Notes under the pieces: model-generated
What the model was told of the DNA's origin: nothing
Seen by the model: the letters and a program-made list of their open reading frames with translations, nothing else
The model's database searches: none
Shown here: positions 46,784-58,800 of the stretch, piece after piece
How the letters are laid out: the number at the start of each line of letters is the position of its first letter
Numbering within the stretch: the stretch's first letter is position 1
Source: Chlamydomonas sphaeroides
Taxonomy: Eukaryota; Chlorophyta; Chlorophyceae; Chlamydomonadales; Chlamydomonadaceae
Length of the DNA: 64,000 nucleotides
Assembly: GCA_001662425.1 (NCBI GenBank)
Contig: BDDC01000047.1
Span: 81,573 to 145,572 of the forward strand
Direction of reading: 5' to 3'
Program-made: the position numbers and the translations under genes

Positions 46784-49700
46784 CTAGTTCATGGGATTCG
46801 CCGTTGCGTATTGCAGTGCACGCTTGTACGCCTCACGGTACGCCTCAGCGTCCGCCTCCTCGTCAGCGGCCAGCAGCGACGCATACGTCTCCTCGCCAAG
46901 GTCAGGCATGCCGTAGTCCTGCGTCACCGCGTATTGGCCGTACCGGCCGCTGCCCGCGCCGCTGCCGCCGCCGCCGCTGCTCGCCGGCCCCATGCCGGCG
47001 CTGCCGTAGCCCCGACTGGCATCCAGCGGCAGCGGCCGCCCTGCCGCCGCACTGGCGTCGTACAGGTCCGACCCGGCCTCGCCCTCGTCGTACCAGTCCG
47101 CTGCGTCCTGCTGCACCGCGAGCTGCTCCAGGTGCTGCTGCTGCAGGCGCCGGATGAGGTAGCCGGGGAGGGGCGTGGTCTGCGGCTTGAAAGTGCAGTG
47201 CTGCAGCTCCAGTGCCTCGCGCTCGCTCTCCAGCTCGGCGCGCAGGGCCTCGCGCTGCTGCCGCTTCTGCGCCACGTGCGCCAGGTAGGCGTCCGGCTGC
47301 TTGATGCTGATGCGCGGCCGGACCTGCGACGGCAGGGCGGCATCGACCACAAAAAGGGGCTCGTTAGCAGCGCTTGGGTCACTAAAGAAGTCAAACCAGT
47401 GCTCACGCGCTTGGCCCCTGGGTGTGGGGCAGCTGCAGCAATGATGGCACCTGGGCTCCAGCGAGCCAGGCAGGCCAAGCAGGGCAGCAAGGGTCCGCCG
47501 CAAGGCTTGCGTAGGTAGCGCGCGGACAGGGCTTACGTGCGGGAAGGCATTCTTGCTGTGGATGCGCGGCTTGAAGGTGGCCTCCTCCGCCTCGCGTTGC
47601 AGCTTCATGGCGCGCTGCTGCTCCGCCCAGTCCTCCCGCCGCGAGCGGCCGCCGTCGACCAGGTCCTCCACGCTCCGGGCCGGCATCGCAGCGGCCTTGC
47701 GCGTGATCTACAGCATAGCACACCCACATTTACCAGCATGGCATGCAACTGCACCCCGCTGCACAGCCACCAGCCAGCTATGAACGCACTGCCCCGCGGC
47801 GTACCCAGCTCCTCGGCTTCGGCGTACAAACACATCCGAGGCTGTCCCGACCCACATGAATCAGCTATGTGAAAGACTGTGCCAGCAGGCGCCCAAGTCC
47901 CTGACCACCAGCTGCAGGCGCTCACCTGGGGCTGGAAGGTACATTCCCGGTACATCTCCATGATGGTCCGCACCCGCCGGTCCAGGCGCCCGGGGGACGA
48001 GTAGGCTGTGTTGGTTGACGCCTCTCCCGCCAGGCCTAAGGCCGCGCCGCCGCCAGCGGCCTCCTCGGCCGCCATGGTTGCGCGCGCCATGCTTTGCCGC
48101 GCCTCGCGATCGCGCAGCAGCCGCTTGCTGCCGGGCGACATGTGTGGCGCCAGGGGCTCGGCCTGTGGGCAGCCATACGGCAAGGGGCCTGCGCCGTCAT
48201 GACAAGAAGACTACCCTCCCAAATTGCCGCCGCCCAGCCGCATATTGGCGGTCTCCACTAGCGCAATACAGCCATCACGGAACCCGCTCCCCCTGCCGTG
48301 CGGCCGCGCACGAACCTGCTCCATGATGGCCACCTTGTGCGCGCGGTCGGCCAGGAAGCGGCCCTGCCGCGCAAGGAACTCGTTCCAGTCCAGCTCCCGC
48401 CCGATGCTGACCGTGGTGTGGTGTACACTGCCCGCCTGGCTCGCCGTTGAGCGCGCCGCCGAGGCCGAGGCGGGCGTGGCTCCCTCGGCCACGCCTCGCC
48501 GCGGCGCCGATGTGCTGCGCTCCCAGCTGTCCGTGCCGGGGCGCTGGTGTGGCGCGGACTTGGGCCGGCTGGACAGAGAGCTGCGGGAGGGGGTTGCGAC
48601 CGAGGCGGGCGTTGCGGGGCCGCGCCGGTCGCCGGGGCCAGGGCTGCGGCCGCGCTGGCCTGCCGGCGTGCGGGCAGGGCCCGCGCCAGTGCCCGCGCGG
48701 CGTGAGGGCGTGCAGGAATGGACCGATGCGCGCAGGCTCCGTGCGTGCGAGGCGGCGGTGTCGCGGAAGGGGTCTTCATCAAAGCGCTGGCTGAGCCAAT
48801 CGTCGGGGTCCACGCAGCGGCTGCCCGAGGCGCTCACGGCCCAGTACCGCGTCCTGGGTTGGGCGGGGCGGCGCGGCACCAGGCTCGCAGGCGGCGTCGC
48901 GGGCGCGCGCCTGCCGGCCATCACGATCCACGGGCGGCGATGCCCACGCGCAACGGCTAGCCCCACGCCATCCACACATTACCCTGTCCCTGCCCCCAAC
49001 CCAGGTACACGGCGTGACGGCGCTGGGTCCTGCCCTAGCGGACAGTGAGGTGCGGCGCGACGCGGTGCGGCCTCACCGCGGGTGGAAGGTGCACTCCTCC
49101 ATGCCGGTGGGCAGGTGCCGAGAGCTGGGCGGCTCGGGCGGGTTGTACACGCGCGGGCTGACGTTTCGCAGCGAGGCTGTGAAGCGCCGCTGCTGCTCCT
49201 CGTCCAGCAGCTGCCGCAGCACGCGCTCTTCCTGTCGCAGCCGCTGCTCCGCGGCGCGGCTGTACATGCGAGCACCAACCTGCGGAGCCGGATCCGGGTG
49301 TGTGAACTCGCTCACCACGCATCATACGCTGCAGCCTGCAAGGCTACCACGTACTAGGATGCAGTCCGTGGCACAGGTGGGGAGCTACTGCCAGCCTGGC
49401 AAAGGGGTCATGCGCATGACATCGAAGCCATGGCCACACGCACCTGTGGGCCATTGACGAGGGGCTTGGAGGGTGTGGGGCCGCCCGAGCCGCTGCCCGA
49501 GCCGCTTGCAGTGGACATCCTCGCCGCAGGGTAGCCGCTGGCGCCGCCGCCGCTGCCACGCGCGCTTCGCGCGCCGCCGGGCGTGCCCCGGGCCGCGGGC
49601 CCCTTGCCGGCGGAGGCGGGCGCGCGGGAGCTGGCTACCGCTGGAGGCGGAGGCGAGCTCGTGGGAACGGCGCTGCGCGGCCGGTCCTGCGCTGGAGCGT

Positions 49701-51521
49701 GCTTGGTGGGCGTGAAGAGCGAGTGGTACACCTCCGCGGCTGGGTGGCCCTGTGGTCGCGGCGGGCGGCGAAGCAGCGCGCTCGGTTTGAATGTCCCCAG
49801 CTCGGCCAATGGCAGCCCGACACACCAGCGACGACTGTCCCGCCTCTCGCGCCCCTGCCCCGCTGCGCAGTCGCCAAGACGATAGGCAGCACCCAATTCA
49901 TCCTCGTGAGCGCCTTGGCCCGAGCAGCGGCGGCTCCCGTACCTGCATGATGAGCTGCGAGGCCGTGGTGATCTGCGGCGAGAACGTGCACCCCTCTACC
50001 GCCGCCTCCTCCCGGTCGTGCCGCGCCTTGGCCGTGCGCTCCTCAGACCGCTTGCGCCACGCCGACGTGCGCTCGTACAGCTGCTGCAGCCGAGCCGAAC
50101 GCTCCTGGTCCGGCAGCCGCACCGGCTCCTTAAGCGGCGCGGGCGAGGATGCCGCCAGGTCAGCCCAGCCAGCCTCCGGCCCGTAGCGTTCCCGGTTGGT
50201 ACGCGCGTTGAGCATGGTGAAGGCCTTGGACGCGGTTGCCGGGTCGGGCAGCGGGACGGGGCTGCGCCGGTGGTGCGACGCCGCGCCCGCAAAGGAGGAG
50301 GTGCTGACGCGGCTGGTGGACGGTGGCGCCGCGGCGTGCTGGGCGGTGTCGCGGGCCAGCAGCATACCTACAGGGCAGGTATGGGCGGTCCAACACAAAT
50401 GCTGTAGGAACCGGTGATCGCGCTTGCTGTCGCCCACTGCGAAGGGCTAACGCGCCGTGCTTACCGCTGAGGCTGTCGCGCAAGATCTGCGAGCCAACTG
50501 GAGAAGGCATGTCGCCTTCCTGTCCGATCAAGCTTGGCCGCAACAAGCCGGTGGCGGAGGCTTGCACGGCAGCGCCTTCCGCCATGGACCCCGCCCCTGC
50601 TGCTGCGACATCGGCAGCCGAACGTTGCTCCAGCTGCTGCCGCCGCAGCTGCTCGCGCATCTCTGCAAGTAGCGAAGAGGCCGGCGCTGGTGCTTCTGGC
50701 GCCACGGAAGGAACCTGGGCTGTTGTTGCTGGCGTGCTCTCCAGCGAACCAAGCATGGCCGGGGCAGCAAAGCCAGGCTGCTGGCCAAGTTGCACTGGCT
50801 GCAGCAGCGGCGCTTCATTGGTCGTGCGGGAACCGTATGATGGCGGACTGCTGACCGGCAGCGTCTGCGCGGAAGGGTCCCCAGCCGTGGAGTTTGACGG
50901 CAGCGCTACTGGGTAGCCGCTGGGCAGGCCGCCAGGCACGGGGCTGGGCGCCACGCGGCCTGGAACACCCAGGTCGACCCCGCTGGTTGGTAGCGTTGAC
51001 CACGCTGTACGTGGGGAAGTAGGACGTGAGCAGTTGCACTGTGCCTCCTGGTGCCATCTGCCTGCACGAACATGCTACGCACCTGGGCCAGGCACGTCGC
51101 TGGAGTACGCTGCCGGGTTCAGTGCCGCAGAGGAGGTAGACACCCGCAGCCCCCGCAACTCCTGCTCGATAGCCTGCGAGCAGGATACATACAGCTTGGT
51201 GGATTCTGCGTGGCCACTTATGGTTTCCATACGGTCTGTGAGGCAGGGGAGTATGGTGTACCCGACCGAGCGACCACACACCTGTTCTGCCTTGTCAAGC
51301 TCAAAGAGATCGGGGTCGCGCAAACCTTCACGCACGCTAGGCTGTGGACAGCGCCACGGACAGCGTTACTTGCGCGCAGGATTTCGTTCTTAGTGACAGC
51401 GACTCACCTGCGGGCCTTGCGCCGCATTGGTGGAGCCTAGCCTCAGTTGTGACAGTACGTCCGTAATAAGCGCAGCCTCCTCGGCACTCAGGCCGGATAG
51501 GTTGGGATGTTGTTTCAGCAT
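46784..51521 (-). CDS. Coiled-coil protein with dispersed C-T-F-x-P motifs
   Basis: About a dozen exons; well-supported ones are 51408-51521, 49943-50367, 49444-49800, 49077-49279, ~48316-48960, 47926-48162, 47537-47707 and 46784-47323. The chain is roughly 1000 residues. It starts MLKQHPNLSGLSAEEAALIT. Six short motifs recur, each following an Arg/Glu-rich helix and closing an exon or domain: GCTFSPQ, GTFKPS, ECTFHPR, ECTFQPQ, ATFKPR and HCTFKPQ. Between them are Ser/Pro/Gly-rich linkers and charged helices such as RLRQEERVLRQLLDEEQQRR and KRQQREALRAELESEREALE. The C-terminus is acidic (EETYASLLAADEEADAEAYR). Proteins with such motifs are common in flagellated protists and algae as I recall, so a cytoskeletal or flagellar role is possible but unproven. 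The exon after 51341 has an uncertain donor. Confidence 0.7.
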
Positions 51522-52346
51522 GGTAGCTGTACGCGCTCACGCTAACGCAGTCCTGCCGTCATGGCGCAAATAATCATACAAAGGGAGCGTACACAAACTG
51601 GCTTGCGCAAGCGGTACCGTTTCAGCAGCGTTGACCAGTCTCGCGAGGGCCTCGAGGTCCAAGCTATACCGCGAGAATAGGTTGTTATTTACGTGTGTGC
51701 ATTCGCAACGTTGACGGCAGGCGGGTGACTCTATGGAGCGACCGATACGCAAGCAGCACGCTGGTACCGGCCTTTACCCTGCCCCCCGGCCCAAAGCATA
51801 CAGCGACTTTCTCTCTTTTGCAGTTCTTTGCGACGAACCCAATGCCTTTCCCGCGTAGCGAAGTGCCGTTCTCTCACAGGCCTTACAAATATCCTCAAAC
51901 ACAAGGCCCCAGCTTCATTCGCAAAGCCCCGTCCTTGCGGATCGCGGGGACTGCCTCCGCACTTCGGCACTACGCCCGCGCACCATGAGAGCGCCGGGCA
52001 GCTGAGTTGTTTCCGACCCCGCCTCACGCACGTAATAACAGCCCGTTCCCAGGCGGCGTCCGACAACCGGCGTGCCCCTCCACCGCACATGCATCGTAAC
52101 GACACGGTTCCTGCGTCAACTGACAGCTACCCCTGCCCCGGCCGTCATCCCCTCACGCCGCCGCCCCTTCATCAGTACGCTAGCCTACCCAGCAGCTCAC
52201 AAGGCGCCTGCGACGTTGCGCCGCTGGCATCAGTTCTTAATCTATACTCATTAGGCCACAACGCCAGAGGACATGCACGCGTGCGCCGCGCGCAGAAAGC
52301 AGCACGCAGGCCCGTCGTACACGTTCCCCGCAACGGTGGAGAGGCT
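51522..52346. other. Region between C-T-F-x-P gene and NOP58 3' end
   Basis: This is the upstream region of the C-T-F-x-P gene and the 3' region of NOP58. No gene was recognised. Confidence 0.4.
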
Positions 52347-55144
52347 TTACGCCTTCTCCTTCTTCTTCTTCTTCTTGTCCGCCTGCAGGGGACAGGAGCA
52401 CACAGCCGATTGGGTTAACACACATCTCGGCCTTGGCGCATACAGGACACCGGGTCCAACCCGGTCGCATTCCGCACACGAAGGCACCAACAAACACAGG
52501 GCCAACCCCGGAGGCCGATCCGAGCTGCGTCAGCTGGACCCACCTTCCCGTTCGCCTCCTCGACCGCTGCCGCGGGCTCCTCGGCCGCCTTCTTCTTCTT
52601 CTTCTTGGGGGCCTCCTCCTCCTCTGCCGCCGGCTCCTCCGCGGCCTTCTTCTTCTTCTTGTCCTTCTTGGGCGCCTCCTCGGCGGCCGGCTCAGACTCC
52701 TCCGCGGCCTTCTTCTCCTTCTTGTCCTTCTTCTTCTCCTGCAAAGAGCAGGCCAACAAGGCAAGGGGATACGTTTAGCGGGTGCACCAGGATCGCAAGT
52801 GTTGCCAAACCGAAGCTAGAGGCCAGCGCATTGAGGCAGGCGAAGCCCCCGGGCGCTCAAGCCCCAGGTCCCAACACCGAGCTCGCCCACCTTCTTCTCC
52901 GCCACGCCATCGGTCATGTCGGCGTCCGCGTTGTAGGCCTTGGGCAGCGTGGCGATCGCCGGGTTGGCGCCTTGCCGGGTCTTGTCGTACTTGGCGGGCT
53001 GCTCCTTGCCCTTGGCGGTGCCAGCCTCGGCGCCCAGCAGCTTGCCCTCGAGCTGCCGCAGCCGCGCCTCCACCTGCGCACCACAAGTGAGGCGGCATGC
53101 GTCAGTAACCGGGCAACGCCACAGCGTCCGTACAAGCATCCATATCACGCAGGGATGTTGGGCGCAAGAATAAGCAGCCCGCAGCCCACCCTGCCATACT
53201 CCATGCCGCCCACGGGGGCCCTCTCACCTTTTGCCGCGCCTCAACGCCCACGGTGGCGTCGCTGGTGTCGCCCAGGGCGTCCACGCGGATGGCCAGCGAG
53301 CACTTGGCCGCCAGCACACGGCTGATCTTGCCCTTGTACTTGGGCGCGGACTGGCCGATGAGCGAGGCGTGGTAGATGAGGCCGTACTTGGGCGTCTCGT
53401 GCTTGGTCTTGAGCGCGCGGAACAGCGCCTTCTCAGCGCCCAGAATCTGGACCGTGCTGGCGGGCTGCTTCGCCAGGTTGATGAGCGAGCCCGAGTGCGC
53501 AATAAGGCGCGCGCCGACCAGCTCGCCCACGAGCACGGTCAGGTTGGGCGCAATGGCGTTCATGCGGTTGCGCAGGTACTCGAACAGCTGGCCGCGGTAC
53601 TCCGACAGCGCGATGACCTGGTGGGCCAGCTCCTTGATGTTCTCCAGGTCCGACTCCGAAATGTCCGTGCCCATGGACACCTGCGCCGCCGCCTTCAGCG
53701 AGCCCTCCACCTCCTCCTCCAGGATGCCCGAGAAGTCCAGCGACGCCGACTTCTCGCGCGTGCCCATGAACACCACGGCCTTGGCGTACGCAATGTTGTC
53801 GGCTACGATCTTAGTCATCTCCGGGAAGTGCCAGCCGTACCACTCGCGCACGCGCATGGCGTACGTGTTGAGCTCCTTGTCCAGGTCGTCGAGCAGGCCA
53901 ATGGCCTGCACGATCATGGTGTCCACCTTGTCGGGGCTGAACTTGAGCTTGTAGCGGGACAGGCTGTGGCTCAGACCCAGCGACATGGGCCGCAGGTCCG
54001 CGCCGGCCAGGCCGCTGTGGGCAGGCACACATGGGCAGGGTCCAGAACAGGTCAGGAGGGTCCGTGCCAGCCGGCTCCGTGGACGGGAAGGGAGCAGCTT
54101 AGCTGCTGCGGTCGGGTACCAACGGGGTGGCTGCATGCGGCAGTGGGCTGGAGCCGGTCCATCTGCAACATGGCGCGCTGGTGGCGGCTGCGCTGGAAGT
54201 CCACTCCGCGTTTTGGAAGCGGGGCCCCGGCCTCGCCAGTTGCTGGGCGGTGCCGGACTGGGCTTCCTGTGCCGCGCTAGCGCTGCTGGCGGTACTAGCG
54301 GCCCTAGCGAACATGCGTAGCCGTCGTGCATGCTTAGTAGAGCCAGCGTGAGCTGAGTGCTGCACATGTTCACACCGTTGCTGCTGCGCCCTTGAGGCCA
54401 CACACACCCACACACCCCGGCCTCCCGGAGGTGCTGAAGCCACGGAAACGGAACACACCTGATGAGGCCAGTGAGCTGCTGGCGAATGCCACGGCTGAGC
54501 TCCAGGATTCCTTGGCTGTAAGGATGGAGACAGGGGGCAGCGAGCGTTATGCCATGGACCAAGCCGGAAGGGCGGAAGACTGCCGGCGGCAGAGGGGGGT
54601 GCTCGGACTCGCCTCCAGAGCACGTTCAGGCCGAGCTTCTCCTGCACAATGCTGCCCAGCTTCTTGTCCAGCACGGCGAGCTTCTCGCTCTCATCAACAT
54701 GCTTCTTCAGGAACTTCTTGAGGCCTACACAAGGGTAATGCGCTTAGCGATGGGCCGCCAAGATGGCGCCGGGCAACAGCGCGTACCCTTGCTGAGCTTG
54801 CTGTCCACCAGAGCAGTGGCAGCAGCGAGAGCATCAGTCGTGTTCTCGAACTTGCTGAACGCCTTGAGCTTGACCATCTGCAAAGTAAGTGTTCCGGTCA
54901 GCGGCGTCGCGCTGCATGCGCTCTGCCGCCATTGCCCGCACGTACCTTCTGCGCCGACTCAAGCGTTTGGAAGTCGCTCGAGAGGTCCTGCGCACAAGGG
55001 CAGCCCGCCGCCGTCATGCCAGCCGTCACGGCGAACTGGTGCGCGCGCTGCTTCTCCGATGCTTACTTCGGCCTCCTCTAACTTCTTCTCTTTAAGCACT
55101 TTGAACAGGGCATAGCCCGCAGCCGTCTCGAACAGGAACAACAT
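52347..55144 (-). CDS. NOP58: NOP58, box C/D snoRNP core protein
   Basis: Nine exons (55067-55144, 54946-54987, 54787-54877, 54613-54724, 54459-54515, 53228-54014, 52891-53073, 52544-52738, 52347-52382) join in frame to 526 residues, the family length. NOP58 is a nucleolar scaffold of the box C/D snoRNPs that guide 2'-O-methylation and process pre-rRNA. The N-terminal domain begins MLFLFETAAGYALFKVLKEK. The coiled coil and Nop domain include LGLSHSLSRYKLKFSPDKVD, MIVQAIGLLDDLDKELNTYA, REWYGWHFPEM, NLTVLVGELVGARLIAHSGS, AKQPASTVQILGAEKALFRA and KYGLIYHASLIGQ. The C-terminal tail is a run of Lys-Lys-Asp/Glu blocks (KKDKKKKKAAEE type), typical of NOP56/NOP58. Intron 4 uses a GC donor (GGAG|GCGAGT), required to keep frame. 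NOP56 is excluded by the start and the length. Confidence 0.95.
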
Positions 55145-55874
55145 GGTGGCGACCTTCGGCGCTGCAGGCGCACACACAGATATGCAACGTGTAATGTGGT
55201 GAGTGAAGCTTCAAGTGACTGACTGGACGCTTGTCGGCCAGCGGCAATAAGTGCGTGTTAGAGGCGGCTCGCTTCCCCATCAGGTTCCGCACCCATACAC
55301 ACACGCGCTCTCCCGCACCCATTTCCCCACCGCCCCTTCCCCACCGCCCGTTCCCGGCGGCCCCGAAACCGGCTAAACTTGTCGGCCCGCCACGCTATAT
55401 TGCTTCTCAAGTTGTAGAGGCCGACGTACGCTATGCAGCATTCTCCCTGTTGGTAAGTGTTGCGAGCTCATGTGGCATACGTGCGCAGTGCGATGGCAGT
55501 TGCAGGTTCTTCACTTCGTCGTGGGGCGAGGAGGTGGTGGCGAGACCTGGCGTGTGATAGCAACCGCTCGCCGTGGCAAGCGATAGCGACTGCTCGCCGC
55601 CGGCTGCGGACGACGCCACTCTAGCTGGCTACTCTCGGGCATCCATGATATCTAGGGGCCGGTGGTGGGTGGTCTTGCTGCGCGGGAACGCCGGACACCA
55701 TGCTGCCGTGCTCCTGCACATGCTCACGTTTCCTTTGGCGATGCTAGCCAGTCAGCAGCACACGAGCTTTGAATGCATGATGTTACACTCGCGCCCTGCC
55801 CATAGGCAGCACGCCGCACGCCCTGCCCAATTCTGTCCCCGCCATCGCCGCCATCGCCGCCACCGCCACGCCGT
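55145..55874. other. Region between NOP58 start and KRI1 stop
   Basis: This holds the NOP58 upstream region and the KRI1 3' region. TTACA at 55783-55787 reads TGTAA on the minus strand, about 90 bases after the KRI1 stop, and is a good candidate polyadenylation signal. No gene was recognised. Confidence 0.5.
55783..55787 (-). promoter_or_regulatory. TGTAA polyadenylation signal of KRI1 (candidate)
   Basis: TTACA on the + strand reads TGTAA on the coding strand, about 90 bases after the KRI1 stop codon. Confidence 0.45.
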
Positions 55875-58800
55875 CTACTTCGTGCCTCCGCCGCCGCCCG
55901 CCGCTGCCCCCGACTCCACGCGCTTGCCCGCGCGCTTCTGCGTGCGCTTGAGGTTTTTCCGCTGCGCCCGCGTCAGCTGCGGCCCGTCGCTCTGCGCCGG
56001 CGCCGCGGCCGCCGCCTGCTCCCCGTGTTTCCGCTTCTTGCCGCTCGCGTCCGCCTTGCTGCCGTAGCCTTGCCCCTCCTTCTTCAGTGTCGGCACCGCG
56101 TACGACGCCAAGCGCGCCTGCGCCGGGTCCGCCTCCTTGCGCGGCTTGGCCTCCACCTTGCCGCCCTTGGGCTTGCCGCTTGCGTCCTGGCCGTTGGCGC
56201 CGGCGCCTCCGTGCTCCTTCCGCTGTTTCTTGCCCTCGGCCGCCGCCTCCGAGCCCGGCCCCGGGCCGGCCTTGGCACCGTCGCCGCCGCCGCCCTCTGG
56301 CCGCTCCTTGCGCTCCTTGGGCTCCCCCTTCTTGCCCTCCTTACCGTCCTTCTTGCGGCGCTGCTCGGCGGCGCTACCGGGGCCGGCATCTGCCTCGCCG
56401 TCGGCGGCGGTGGCGTCCTTGCCGCCGGCGCGCTGCTCGCGCCACGGCTGGCCGCCCTGCCGCGCGGACCCGGCGCCGCGCTTCTGCCACTCGCGCTTGT
56501 GGTACTGTCGCCGCTGCTGCTTCCCGTCGCCTGCGAACATAGCAATGGGAAATGGGGAAGTCAGAACACGACAGCGGCACGGTACCGGTCACACGACGCG
56601 CGTCGCTGTTGAGCCACCTCACGGGGTCCGCGAGCGAAACACCCCCCCGACCAACAGCGCGTGACCCGCGCCCCGGCCCAGCGCCGCCACGCGTCCCCAC
56701 CCAGCCGTCCCCCCACACAGCACCCCTGCACCCCCGAGTCTCACCCAGCTCGCCCTTGATGCTCTCCAGCGCCTTGTAGTTGGGCCGCTGCCGATCCGCG
56801 TCCTCGCGGTACGGCGCCAGGCGCTTGATGCCCACCACCTGGTTGAGCGACTTGTCGTCCAGGCGCAGGATGTCGTCCACGCTCAGGCCAAAGGTGTTGG
56901 CAGGCACCTGCGGGGCGGGGGCCGGGGGACGTGGCGGGTTCAGGGCGTGTGCCAAGGATGGCTCGCCGCAGAACACGAGCCCCGCTGCCCTTGCCAGAAG
57001 CGGCCTGAGCCAGGGGGCTGCTGTGGGAGGGGGCGATGTGCACTTGGGTAGGCCCGCTGCAGACCGGGTTGTGGCGGAACCGGGGTCACAGCACACAGCA
57101 CACATGTGCTTTCCGCACAACGCCCGCGCGCGCACCTCCTTGTAGCGGAACCTCGTCTTGACGCCGCCCACGTTGTCCTCGTAGTCCAGCTTGTAGTACT
57201 CCTCCAGCAGCCGCTGCATCTCGGACCGCTGCTTGGCCAGCGCCTCGGCGTCCACCTTGGCCTTGCCCGCCTTGGCCGCCGCCGCCGCCGCCTTGGCCGC
57301 CGCCTTGCCCTTCTTGCCGCCGTCCTTCGGGGCAAGGCCGGGGCGCAGGCCGCTGGCCGTGTTGGCAAGCACACCCCAGCCCGTCCGCCTGGCCTTCCAG
57401 GCTTCGCGGGCCCCACCAACATGCACAACACAGCGCCGTCCCAGCGGTGCGCACACACCGCCGCCCTGGCCGTGCTGACAACCCGAACCCCCACCCCACG
57501 CCCCCGCCTGGCGCACCTCGCCGCCCTGCTCCTCCTCGGCCCCGGCCTCCGCCTCGCCCATGGCCGCATCCAGCGCCTCCAGCTTCTTCTTGAGCGTCTT
57601 GAAGCGCACCGCCTTCGCGGCACCCTCCTCGCCCTCGCCCTCCTCCTCGTCGCTGCTGCTGGGCAGCTCGCTCAGCTCGCCCAGCGCGTCCAGCTCGTCC
57701 GCCAGGCCCTCCAGGTCCTCCTCCGCCTGCGGGGCCGGGGCCGGGGCCGGGGCCGCGGTGTGTCAGGCACAAACCCAGTATGCACGAAGCCACGTAGAGC
57801 GCTGCAGCATGCTTCTTGTGGATCGGTCGGACGAGAGGTTTCCGCACCGCGAAGGGCGCTGCGGGGCATACGGTACGGCGCTGCAGGGCGACACACCAGC
57901 GCTGCACCGGCCTCCTGCCCCCCCTCCCTGAGGCCGCGGGTTGGGCCCTGCCCCCTGCGCGCCCACGTGCTGTGCCCCCTGCGCTGCGCCCACGCGCTGC
58001 GGCCCCTACGCTGCTGTACCGCTGCGCTGCGCCGTCCTGGCGCCCCGTCCTGCCCCCGCCCTGCGCCGCCCTCACGTCATAGTACGAGTCGTCGAAGGCG
58101 GCCGCCATCTTCTTGTCCCACTCCTCGGGGTCGAAGTCGCCGTCCAGCACGTCGTCCAGCGCGCGGGCGCCAGGCGCCGCGGTGCCCGCCACGTTGCGCA
58201 GCTTGTCGAGCCTGGGTTGGGGCAGCAGCAGGGAATGAGCCAGGGAGGGCGGCAGGCGGTGCGAGTAGGTGGGAGGTGGGTTGCGGGCAGAGGCCAGGGG
58301 GCAGGGGACAGGCGGGCCGTCAAACAGCCGCAGCAGTCGCAGTTTGAGACACCACAGCCTGCCTTGCGCCACGGCATTCGTGACACGCCCCGGGCCGCCT
58401 CACTTGCTCTCGATCTCCGACTTCTTGAGGTTCTTGAGCCGCTTCAGGTCCTCGCGCGCCGCCGCCGCCGCCTCCTCCGCGCGCGCCTTCTTGGCCTCGC
58501 GCTGTCGCCGGCGCTTGTCGTCCTGTTTGCGCACCGTGCCCTCCACCTGGCGGGGGTGCGTGATGATGCGGTCCGCGCCGGGCTCCTCGTACCTGCAGCG
58601 GGCGAAGGGGGGCAGGGATGCTGAGAAGGACAGGGGCGCAACCGCATGCTTCCGCGCGCCGGGCGGTCTGGCAGCAGCCGACATGTCTCCATGCAGCCCC
58701 GTGCCTCGGCCCCCGCGCTGCCGCCGCAACGCTGCCCCCCCCCACGCGAACCGCACCCCAACCCACATTTAGCCTCTTCCTACCCTTTGTTCTGCATCCC

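Noticed and set aside
52347..55144. Box C/D snoRNAs in NOP58 introns
   Set aside because: A plausible host gene, but no paired C and D boxes with flanking stems were seen in the introns on the coding strand.
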